64,000 nt of DNA from Merdimmobilis hominis (lineage in GTDB: Bacteria; Bacillota; Clostridia; Oscillospirales; Ruminococcaceae): contig NZ_JACJKY010000008.1 of the NCBI RefSeq assembly GCF_016901855.1, positions 62,001 through 126,000 of the forward strand, in the 5' to 3' direction. A program made the translations under genes and the position numbers. The notes under the pieces are model-generated. The model was given only the letters and a program-made list of their open reading frames with translations, ran no database searches and was not told where the DNA came from. Numbering within the stretch: position 1 is the stretch's first letter; each line of letters begins with the position of its first letter. This document shows, in pieces, positions 39,462 through 47,310 of this stretch.

Positions 39462-41804
39462 TTATGTGGCCTGTCCGGAGAACTTACCCTCACCGGGACG
39501 GGTGGTCATCAAGCTATAGAGCTTGGTGTCCTTCGGGAAGCGATTGACGAACGGAACCAAAGCAGAACCGTACTTAATCAAACCGCAACCTGCATCGGCG
39601 TTGGTAATATAACTGAGCTGCTCATTGGAAATGTTCAGGAGCTTGGCAAGCTTCTCACGGTCAGAAGCAGCCTGGTTCAACATAACAACAAACTCAGAGT
39701 TAGAGAGCATGGTGCTGGCCTGAACAGAGTCAAGCAGGTATTCCACATTCTGCGTGATTGCAGTAGGATAAGCATTACGCTTACGGAACTGACGCCATGC
39801 AGAGTTAAAGAAGGACGCGGAGAACTCGTTCTCGAATACCACATGGAACTCGTCAATAAAGACATGCGTTCTCTTACCGCGTTTCCAGTTAAGGGTAACA
39901 CGGTTCAAAATGGTATCCGTGATAACCAGGAGTCCGGTAGGCTTCAGCTGCGCGCCAAGCCCATGAATATCAAAGACGATTACTCTCTTATCAAGATCCA
40001 CGGTGCTGTGCTGTCCGAAGATATCCAAAGAACCGGTAGTGAAGAGTTCCATAGACAGCGCGATCTGCTTCGCTTCGGGCTCAGGCTGCTGCATGAGCTT
40101 GTCTCTCAAAGTGCTGAGCGTAGGCACGATACCGCTTTGTTCAGCTTCGCGGTAGACGGCTCTCGTACAACGGTCAATGATAGATTTCTGCTGAGGACCA
40201 ACGCCCTTACTGTCGATCTGTTCAATCAAAGACATGATGAACTGAGATTTGACGATAATGGGGTCATTCTCGCCGTAGCCATCAACCATATACATAGCGT
40301 TCAAGCGGTCCTTACCACCAGCAGCAACTCGAATGACGGCGCACTCGTCGCCCATAAGAGCTTCCACCATAGGTGCATATTCGCCTTCAGGGTCACAGAT
40401 CAGGATCTCATCGTCACTGTTGAGAATGGTAGGCACCATGATACCCTTCGCGCAGAAGGACTTACCGGAACCGGGAACACCAAGCAGCCAGGCAGACTGG
40501 TTGAGCAGATTTGCCTTGTTGCAGAGGATCAGATTGTTGGAGATGGCGTTCTGGCCGTAGTAGACACCGCCCTTATCCATGATCTCCTGGACCTTGAACG
40601 GCATAAATACCGCAAGACTCTCAGTGGTGAGGGTTCGGAAAGCATTGATCTTACGAACGCCCACCGGGAGCACGGTATTAAGACCATCAAACTGCTGATA
40701 CTTCAGCGTTGCCATCTGACACATATGCTTACGCGCCGTCGCCAGAATTGCTTCAGTATCACTGTCCAGCTGCTCCTTGGTATCTGCCGTGTGGACCATC
40801 GTAATGACCGCAAACATCATGCGCTGGTCACGGGTAGTCAGGTCATCCAGGAACTCCTTGGATTCCTTTCTCTGCTGCTCCATATCATACGGAACTACCG
40901 CAGAGAAGTTATTGTTGCTGTTCTGACGACGCTGCCAGTTGGTGATATTGGTTTCAACACCAAGCAAGCGGTTTTCTACCTCACGAACAGCCTCATCCGT
41001 AGGAATCGGAATGATGTCGATAGAGAGCATCATGTTTCTGTTCAGCTCAGTAAGCTCAGACACCATGCTGTCCTTGATATAGGAAGCATAGTCCTTGAGG
41101 TAGATTACACGAGCAAATCGCTCACCGATCTTGAGATAATCAGCATACTTCTCAACGCTGTCAGGACAGATATAGTCACGGAAGTCGTGACCTTTCTTCA
41201 TCATGTCCTTTGCATTGAAGGTGAAGAAATTCTCCTCACCGGCGCGGTAGAAATCATGGAGCACACGAAGTCTCTCCGTTGCAGAAAGTTCGACACATTT
41301 CGACCCCAGTGCAGCAAAGTGCGCCTGGAGATCCGCCGCAATACGGGTGAAGTAAGCTCTTGCTTCTTCCACCGTCTTTTTGGCAATGGAAATGGTAATG
41401 AACTTTTCCTGCATAACACCTTCCGCATTTACCGCCTTGTCCAGGAGCATACGGTTATACTCCTCGCGGTACTCGTCGCGCCAATCACCTTGCATAGGCA
41501 TCAGGCTGGTATCTTCGAAATCAGCCTCATTCATACGGTGATTGTAAATAGTGATCTTTGTGGTAGCGCCGCTATCCAGACTGTTGAGCAATTCAGAATA
41601 GGTCAGGAACATGTTTTCCTTATCTTCACGGGAGGCAACCATATAGTTGATATCCGTGAATTTGAAGGACTTTGCAAATTTGCCGCCGACCTTGAAAATG
41701 CCGTCAGGCCAGATACAGGTAATAGGGATAATGTCCTGAACTCTGCGAGGAACGGTGTAGCGTTCCTTGTCCTGAGTCAGGATTGTTTTAATCGTTTTCA
41801 ACAT
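39462..41804 (-). CDS. VirB4-like conjugation ATPase
   Basis: 780 aa from ATG 41804. N-terminal VirB4/TraC domain (VPRRVQDIIPITCIWPDGIF). C-terminal RecA-like ATPase with Walker A GVPGSGKSFCAKG (~340-355), Walker B-like KRTHVFIDEFHVVFEN (~590), and AITQNVEYLL. VirB4 powers assembly and substrate transfer in type IV secretion. The frame overlaps the PrgI-family gene by 17 nt. Confidence 0.92.
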   Translation of the reverse strand: MLKTIKTILTQDKERYTVPRRVQDIIPITCIWPDGIFKVGGKFAKSFKFTDINYMVASREDKENMFLTYSELLNSLDSGATTKITIYNHRMNEADFEDTSLMPMQGDWRDEYREEYNRMLLDKAVNAEGVMQEKFITISIAKKTVEEARAYFTRIAADLQAHFAALGSKCVELSATERLRVLHDFYRAGEENFFTFNAKDMMKKGHDFRDYICPDSVEKYADYLKIGERFARVIYLKDYASYIKDSMVSELTELNRNMMLSIDIIPIPTDEAVREVENRLLGVETNITNWQRRQNSNNNFSAVVPYDMEQQRKESKEFLDDLTTRDQRMMFAVITMVHTADTKEQLDSDTEAILATARKHMCQMATLKYQQFDGLNTVLPVGVRKINAFRTLTTESLAVFMPFKVQEIMDKGGVYYGQNAISNNLILCNKANLLNQSAWLLGVPGSGKSFCAKGIMVPTILNSDDEILICDPEGEYAPMVEALMGDECAVIRVAAGGKDRLNAMYMVDGYGENDPIIVKSQFIMSLIEQIDSKGVGPQQKSIIDRCTRAVYREAEQSGIVPTLSTLRDKLMQQPEPEAKQIALSMELFTTGSLDIFGQHSTVDLDKRVIVFDIHGLGAQLKPTGLLVITDTILNRVTLNWKRGKRTHVFIDEFHVVFENEFSASFFNSAWRQFRKRNAYPTAITQNVEYLLDSVQASTMLSNSEFVVMLNQAASDREKLAKLLNISNEQLSYITNADAGCGLIKYGSALVPFVNRFPKDTKLYSLMTTRPGEGKFSGQAT

Positions 41805-42165
41805 GGGCTTTGTACGCCTCCTTTTCATGAGATTCCACGACGCCCTTTACAGCTTCGTAGTAGATGTTGTTGACCGGTTCTGAGCGCAGGAAACGAGGCT
41901 CAATGAGTTCAGATCTGAGCCACGCCCAAACAAACTGCTCTGCGGTCATACCGTGATAAGTGATGAAGCCCATTGCGGCAAACGGAGCCGCGCCGAGGAT
42001 GCACATCCAGCTCACGGTCTCTGTTCCGACATAGGGCTTCAGGAGAAAGTACAAAAGCACCGCAACGCCCATTGCCAGGACAGAAAAAATGAACTGTCTC
42101 AGCGACAGTCCAAAAAACATAGATTCCGTATAGTTACGGATTTCTCGATTTATCTTTACTTCCAT
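41788..42165 (-). CDS. PrgI/VirB3-like membrane protein
   Basis: 125 aa. EVKINREIRNYTESMFFGLS is the typical N-terminus of the PrgI family of Gram-positive conjugation channels. Two hydrophobic segments (FIFSVLAMGVAVLLYFLL; VSWMCILGAAPFAAMGFI) are followed by a cytoplasmic tail. It overlaps virB4, as VirB3 often adjoins or fuses with VirB4. Confidence 0.9.
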   Translation of the reverse strand: MEVKINREIRNYTESMFFGLSLRQFIFSVLAMGVAVLLYFLLKPYVGTETVSWMCILGAAPFAAMGFITYHGMTAEQFVWAWLRSELIEPRFLRSEPVNNIYYEAVKGVVESHEKEAYKAHVEND

Positions 42166-42334
42166 TGTTCATCCTTTCCCGACGGGCTGCAGCCTTTAGC
42201 TCTTCCTTGCAAACGCATTCGTCTGCAAGGCATTTCACTTCGCCATGACGCTTGCCGCCGTAATATAAACAGTATTTGCAATCGCAGTCGGCTACGCTAT
42301 AGCCCTTCCAGCGATTTAAGATTCTCTTTGCCAT
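42134..42334 (-). CDS. Small cysteine-rich ICE backbone protein, 66 aa
   Basis: The start at 42334 (MAKRILNRWKGYS) is chosen over an ATG four codons upstream. Six cysteines in CDCKYCLYYGG and CLADECVCKEE suggest a metal site. The C-terminus is basic. It overlaps the PrgI gene by 32 nt and follows the VirB6-like gene closely. This small ORF recurs between prgI and virB6 in Tn1549-like elements as I know them; function unknown. Confidence 0.75.
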   Translation of the reverse strand: MAKRILNRWKGYSVADCDCKYCLYYGGKRHGEVKCLADECVCKEELKAAARRERMNNGSKDKSRNP

Positions 42335-42342
42335 TACACACC

Positions 42343-43179
42343 TCACAGACCCATCATTTCTCTGACAATACGGTCAGCCATCTTCACAGATCCTACCAGG
42401 ATCAGCATATTGAAAATCAGCTCACCAATATAGCTCCACACCATCGACGCCGCTGCTGCTGTGGTATCCACATCGGGTGGCGAAGAGGCAAAGACAGAAA
42501 AGATGATACATGCGAGGACAATAATAGCTCCTTCCAAACAAACACCGGCATAGCTTTTCAGGAAGCTTTTGCCGACATTTTGTGTAGGCTCACCTGCAAA
42601 GCAGGAAAGAGGAATCGGAGAGATTGCCGTGTACATATAGAGCTTAAAGAAACGCCCGTACACGCTCAGGATCATAATGAATGACAAGATCCACACGAAC
42701 AGACCGCCGATCAGCGTTACTGCCCATAGAGGGATCGATTCAAAGAATCCGCAATCCTCGATTGCTGTCACGATTTCCGTAGGTAGTACCGTCGTTGCAG
42801 ATGAGCCAAATCCCGCAGCATTCATAATGGTGCTGATAACACCTTGTATGATGCTAAGGAATGCCAGCATGAGTTCAAGGCCATAAGTGATAACACTCTT
42901 AGCCAAGATGAAGCGAATAAATAACTTCAACGCATGCTCCGGCTTTTTCACTTCTGCGAAGGAACCGCAGGTTTTCATGACACCGATAACAAAAAAGAGC
43001 ACCAACAGTGCATAACCGATAGCCTGTAGTGCTCCGTGAATATCCGTTATAACTGACCAGATCGCACCGCCCTTAAAAGTCTCGGGCGACTGCGTAATCA
43101 GGGACCATATCTCGGCCAGCTTTTCGTTCCAAACTTCCAGTGCGTTCTCTAAGTTTTGCACAACCCAGTTATCCGACAT
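42343..43179 (-). CDS. VirB6/TrbL-like polytopic membrane protein
   Basis: 278 aa with about six hydrophobic segments (e.g. ALQAIGYALLVLFFVIGVM; LWAVTLIGGLFVWILSFIMIL; LEGAIIVLACIIFSVFA). The pattern and position between Maff2 and prgI identify it as the VirB6-type inner membrane channel component of Tn1549-type conjugation. It starts behind AGGAGGTG. Confidence 0.88.
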   Translation of the reverse strand: MSDNWVVQNLENALEVWNEKLAEIWSLITQSPETFKGGAIWSVITDIHGALQAIGYALLVLFFVIGVMKTCGSFAEVKKPEHALKLFIRFILAKSVITYGLELMLAFLSIIQGVISTIMNAAGFGSSATTVLPTEIVTAIEDCGFFESIPLWAVTLIGGLFVWILSFIMILSVYGRFFKLYMYTAISPIPLSCFAGEPTQNVGKSFLKSYAGVCLEGAIIVLACIIFSVFASSPPDVDTTAAAASMVWSYIGELIFNMLILVGSVKMADRIVREMMGL

Positions 43180-43193
43180 TCATGCACCTCCTT

Positions 43194-43224
43194 TCGGGCG
43201 GGCCCATTTAGCTGGACCCGCCCT
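43194..43224 (-). terminator. Hairpin between Maff2 and virB6-like genes
   Basis: GGGCGGG (43196-43202) pairs with CCCGCCC (43217-43223), with further pairing inside. No T run follows on the minus strand (CGAAAGGAGG), so it is more likely an mRNA processing or stability element than a full terminator. Confidence 0.45.
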
Positions 43225-43241
43225 GAATGTTTACGAATAAC

Positions 43242-43586
43242 TTAGCCGGTGATAAGAGTCAGGATTTCCTTTGCGAAGGTGATAACAATACCACCTGCAA
43301 GAGTCAGGAAACCGTTAGAACGCTGGGAAGGATCGTGGCTCTGAAGGGAGAGACCCACCTGGACGATACCCCAGCCCAGGAGAATGAGACCAACCGCACG
43401 GATCAGACCGAAGATGAAATCACTGAGGTTGTTGACCACAGTAAGAGGGTCGTCACCGGCAGCAAAGGCCGTCATACTCATACCCATAACCAGAGTCAGT
43501 GCCAGGATTGTTACCACATAGAAACGGAAGCCCTTTTTAACCTTGCCGGGCATAGGCAGCTTATTGTTCTTCTTGTTTTCGCTCAT
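43242..43586 (-). CDS. Maff2 family conjugation membrane protein
   Basis: 114 aa. A basic N-terminus and a signal-like segment (FYVVTILALTLVMGMSMTAFAAG) are followed by a second hydrophobic region (FIFGLIRAVGLILLGWGIVQVGL) and a third (FLTLAGGIVITFAKEIL). This resembles the Maff2 family and VirB2-pilin-like proteins of Tn1549-type elements. It overlaps the end of virD4 by 26 nt. Confidence 0.85.
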   Translation of the reverse strand: MSENKKNNKLPMPGKVKKGFRFYVVTILALTLVMGMSMTAFAAGDDPLTVVNNLSDFIFGLIRAVGLILLGWGIVQVGLSLQSHDPSQRSNGFLTLAGGIVITFAKEILTLITG

Positions 43587-45396
43587 TGCGCATTACCTCC
43601 AATTTGTGTTTAATAAGTTCTTCGAGTTCCTCCTCGCACAAGAAGAGGTACTCATCTTCATCGACGGGCTCCGCTGTAGCCTTCTTCAGCAGGTCATCAT
43701 CCAGAGACAGCGAAGCTATACTTATCAGATCCTCACCGTGTCGATACGGCGCGGCTCCGCCATCCGTAGTCAGCTTCACATTGGGATGCTTCAAGATGTC
43801 ATACTTAAAGTCCTCAATCGGGCGTTCACCACGAATGAATAAAAGGGCGTACTGGTTATCCAACATACGCACCTCAGCAGAATCCAGAAGCTCACGCCCA
43901 CTGATCTGCCAGTTGGTTGAGTAGTTGCCATGCATACCTCGTGAACGGCCATAGGTGTTTGTGTCAATGGTCTCTTTACCGAGAAGCTTGGACACATATT
44001 CGTGAGTCGATTGCTCATTGCCGCCGAGGTAGAGGAACTCATCACAGTTACCAATGATGGACTCCCACTGTTTTTCGAACAGTGCTTTCAACTGGGCTAA
44101 GTTCTGGATGATAATGGAGACGGAAATTTCACGGCTTCGCATTGTAGCAAGCAGCTTATCGAACTCATCGGGCAAGGCGACATTCGCAAATTCATCCATC
44201 ACGAAATGCACATGCACCGGAAGTCTTCCGTCGTGTACGATATCCGCCTGATAATAAAGCTGCTGAAACATCTGCGTATAAAGCATACCGACGATAAAGT
44301 TAAAGGAGCTGTCGTTGTCGGGAATAACCGCAAAGATCGCCATCTTGCGCTCTCCCAACTGACTCAGCTCCAATTCATCAGTCTGTGTAATGCTTGCCAG
44401 AGATTCCAGATTGAATTTCTCAAGGCGGGAAATCAGGGTGATCTGAATCGACTTCAGAGTCTTGCCGGAACCGGAATGGTAGCTTCGGTAATACTTCAAA
44501 GCAATGTGTTCCGGATTGCGGGACTCCAGCCGTTCAAACAGGATATCAAGGGTGGAACGATAATTCTCGTTATCCTCCTTAACCTCACCGGCGCGAATCA
44601 TCTCCATGACCATCGGGAAGTTCTGTTCCTCCGGAGGAGCTTCATAGTGCAGGTAAAAAACCAACGCTAAGAGAAGCATCGTGGCCGCTTGATCCCAAAA
44701 TGGGTCCTGGCTTTGTGAGCCCTTCGGCGTTGTATTCTTAAAGAGGTTTGTAACGAGTCGCTGAATATCATTGTCGTCACGCAGATATACAAACGGGTTG
44801 TAGCAGTGGCTCTTGGACATATTGATAAGGTCCACCACACGGATGTCGTAGCCTTTTGCCTTCAGCAGGTTGCCCGTATCACGCAGAAGTTCGCCTTTCG
44901 GATCGAGGCACACAAACGATGTGTTAGCGTTCATGATGTTGGGCTTCGCGAAAAAGCGGGTTTTGCCGGAACCAGATCCGCCGCAGGTTAGGATATTAAG
45001 ATTTCTGCGGTGTTTTCTTCCGTCCAAACCAATGGCTACATTCTGTGTGAGCAGTTTGTTCTGCGTGGGGTTTTTATCTGCGTACTTCTTGTTGACCAGG
45101 GTCGGCATGCCCCATTTTGCCGAACCGTGCTCCTCGCGCCTTCGGTAATTACGCGCCGTGGAGAGATATATTCCGATGGCAAGTCCGTAGGCACCAACTA
45201 AAATGAGGACAGTTTTTAAGCTGTCCTCACATAGCTGGATTCGGAACGGATTGTTCATCACAGTCCCGAAATTATTGATTAAGCCCATAATGCCATCGCT
45301 CATACAGGGAGCAATCAGAAGGGCAAGCCAGGCAACAAGTACCGCGCCGCAGACATACAGAATGATATTCTGTTTGGAAAACTTATCTTGCCTCAC
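43561..45396 (-). CDS. VirD4-type coupling protein
   Basis: 611 aa if begun at GTG 45396 (AAAGG 7 nt upstream, overlapping the stop of the 63-aa ORF). Two N-terminal TM segments (YVCGAVLVAWLALLIAPCM; LKTVLILVGAYGLAIGIYL), Walker A TCGGSGSGKTRFFAKPN, Walker B VHFVMDEFANVALPDEFD and SIIIQNLAQLKALF. It recruits the relaxosome to the channel. An in-frame ATG further upstream at 45435 is an alternative with more overlap. Confidence 0.92.
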   Translation of the reverse strand: MRQDKFSKQNIILYVCGAVLVAWLALLIAPCMSDGIMGLINNFGTVMNNPFRIQLCEDSLKTVLILVGAYGLAIGIYLSTARNYRRREEHGSAKWGMPTLVNKKYADKNPTQNKLLTQNVAIGLDGRKHRRNLNILTCGGSGSGKTRFFAKPNIMNANTSFVCLDPKGELLRDTGNLLKAKGYDIRVVDLINMSKSHCYNPFVYLRDDNDIQRLVTNLFKNTTPKGSQSQDPFWDQAATMLLLALVFYLHYEAPPEEQNFPMVMEMIRAGEVKEDNENYRSTLDILFERLESRNPEHIALKYYRSYHSGSGKTLKSIQITLISRLEKFNLESLASITQTDELELSQLGERKMAIFAVIPDNDSSFNFIVGMLYTQMFQQLYYQADIVHDGRLPVHVHFVMDEFANVALPDEFDKLLATMRSREISVSIIIQNLAQLKALFEKQWESIIGNCDEFLYLGGNEQSTHEYVSKLLGKETIDTNTYGRSRGMHGNYSTNWQISGRELLDSAEVRMLDNQYALLFIRGERPIEDFKYDILKHPNVKLTTDGGAAPYRHGEDLISIASLSLDDDLLKKATAEPVDEDEYLFLCEEELEELIKHKLEVMRNERKQEEQ

Positions 45397-45574
45397 GGTC
45401 GGCCTTTCGTTTTTCCTTTTTAGTCGGGGCGTCAATAACCTTCAAAATAAGCTCATCCACATCTTCTGTGGGCTTAGCGTCTCTTATCAGGTCATTGCGA
45501 AAGTCAGCAAGTCCGCTGACCATAAGACGCTGTTCAAAGTCGTCCAGCGTCACGACAACCTTTTCTCCACTCAT
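45383..45574 (-). CDS. Small conserved-type ICE protein, 63 aa
   Basis: MSGEKVVVTLDDFEQRLMVSGL then an acidic/basic mix ending KKEKRKADREAR. No known domain. The stop overlaps the proposed GTG start of virD4 and its start touches the pcfB-like stop, so all three are coupled. Found at this place in Tn1549-type operons in my experience; function unknown. Confidence 0.7.
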   Translation of the reverse strand: MSGEKVVVTLDDFEQRLMVSGLADFRNDLIRDAKPTEDVDELILKVIDAPTKKEKRKADREAR

Positions 45575-46371
45575 CAGCGCACCTCCTTAGCAGGTTTTCG
45601 TTTCGGAGGCTGAGGCGCTTTGTGGCGCGTCTCACCGGTACGGGGACGGTCGCCTCTGCCGGTATCCGGTTTTCTCCTCTGTTCAGCACGGATCTCTTCA
45701 AGTTCACGCCTTACAGAAGGTCGGACTCTCTGAGGTGTGCGCTCAGGGGCGCCCTCGCCGGGTGCGTCTCTGCGCACGGATGAAGGCTCGGACCGACGGG
45801 ACTTCGTCGTCCGGCCCGTGGTGGGGTTTTCGTTTTGACCCCTTTCTGCAGTGGGGTTCGGCTGCTCATGAACCACACCGCTAAGGAAGGCGTCTACCTT
45901 ATCTTCAACGGGACCTGTGCGTTCGGGCACCGGGATATCGCCGCCAGTCTGCTCTGCAGCGCGGCCTCTCTCAATTTCTGTTTTAACAGAACCCATATCG
46001 ATGGTAGCAAGGTTAAAGCGTTCGAAGATACGGTTGATTTTACTGGCGTCTTCAGCGCGGACCATAATGTCCGTGAGTCCATCCTGCGCATTGCGGTCTT
46101 TAAGAACGCAATACAGAACACCGTATTTCTTTGCTTCCTCACAGAATTTTTGCAGCTCGGAATCCTTAACAGCGAAGACCTTCAGCTCCTTGCCGCTTCT
46201 CAGCATATTGGTGAGTCGCGTCTTGCCGCGTGTCTTCTTCTGATCTCGGAGGACTGCATAAAGTAGGACAGCCAATCGCTCAGCTGCCTTACCGCTGATT
46301 TTAGCAGCGACTTCAACGCCGTTTAGGGACATCCTTACGACTTGTTCCGCCGCGTCTCCTGAATAGTTCAT
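45574..46371 (-). CDS. PcfB-family (DUF3801) protein
   Basis: 265 aa from ATG 46371 (AAGGAG upstream). The N-terminal ~140 residues match PcfB: DAAEQVVRMSLNGVEVAAKISGKAAERLAVLLYAVL and LKVFAVKDSELQKFCEEAKKYGVLYCVLKD. The C-terminal ~100 residues are low-complexity Arg/Pro/Glu-rich. PcfB-like proteins accompany relaxase and coupling protein in Gram-positive conjugation. It overlaps the 3' exon of the relaxase gene by 59 nt. Confidence 0.85.
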   Translation of the reverse strand: MNYSGDAAEQVVRMSLNGVEVAAKISGKAAERLAVLLYAVLRDQKKTRGKTRLTNMLRSGKELKVFAVKDSELQKFCEEAKKYGVLYCVLKDRNAQDGLTDIMVRAEDASKINRIFERFNLATIDMGSVKTEIERGRAAEQTGGDIPVPERTGPVEDKVDAFLSGVVHEQPNPTAERGQNENPTTGRTTKSRRSEPSSVRRDAPGEGAPERTPQRVRPSVRRELEEIRAEQRRKPDTGRGDRPRTGETRHKAPQPPKRKPAKEVR

Positions 46372-47310
46372 CAGAATTCTCCTTTCTCTCAGGCTGTTCG
46401 TTGTACAGCGTTTCAAGCTGCTCCTGGATACGGAGCGCTCGTTCTTCCACGCTGTCACATATTTTGAATGTGGTTTTGAGTTTCTTCATACGATCCGAAA
46501 CGGCTGCAATCTGTTTCTTCACTTCCAGAATAGCGGCCTCATCACCGGTACGAATCACTCGTTTCAGCTTGTTTCTCAGGGCATCTCTTTCGCTTGTCAG
46601 CGCCGCAAGTTCATCGGTAGCATTACTGCGATATCGGTCGAGATCCTCATGATTCTCAATGCCGTTTGCGGCAAGGAACCTTGTCTGCTCATCCAAGCGG
46701 TCCAGCTTTCGAAGATCCTCTCGTACTGCGGCAGACACCTTCTTAACCGATGCCGGGAAGCGCACAATAATGTGCAACTCATAGCAGTAATAGTAATACA
46801 GTGCGGCAATGCCTTTTGCTTTAGTGCGTGGAGGATTCTCGCTGCGGTACCGATGATATCGGTGCTCTTCCTCTTCGGGGAAGGGTTCCTTTTCGACATA
46901 ATTCTCCAAAATTCGATTACAAATCTCATCTACGGAGTAGTCGTCTCCAAGGCGGTCAAATCGACGGAACCTGTCAGCGCCTTTAGGCCGCAGTGACGGT
47001 CGCTCCAATGGCTGACCGTTCTTCCCATAGAACTTGAACTCGTATCCCCAGGATTCCATAAGATCATAGAAGTCTCGTTCCGTAACGGACACTGCAATAG
47101 CGCGGTCGATATCAGCACGGATCAAGCCACTATGCGTTGGCTTGCCGTTTTGTTCTGCAGACCATTCACTGTAGTTCTTGCGCTTTCCCTCCGGGTGGCG
47201 CACTACGGAAAGACCATGCTCTCTGCAGAGCCTATCCGATAAATCGCGCATCTGTTGATAGTCACTGTTGGAACGGTAGAACTTAATCCCATCCACGAAG
47301 GAAACCGTGT
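46313..47310 (-). CDS. Relaxase, 3' exon (C-terminal two thirds)
   Basis: The 3' exon begins NTVSFVDGIKFYRSNSDY, the strand that normally follows the histidine triad in MOB relaxases, and continues through the helical C-terminus (residues DRLGDDYSVDEICNRIL; YYYYCYELHIIVRFPASV). Exon lengths of 430 and 998 nt sum to 1428 (476 codons), so removal of the intron at 47311-49783 restores one open frame of 475 aa. The last 59 nt overlap pcfB. Confidence 0.9.
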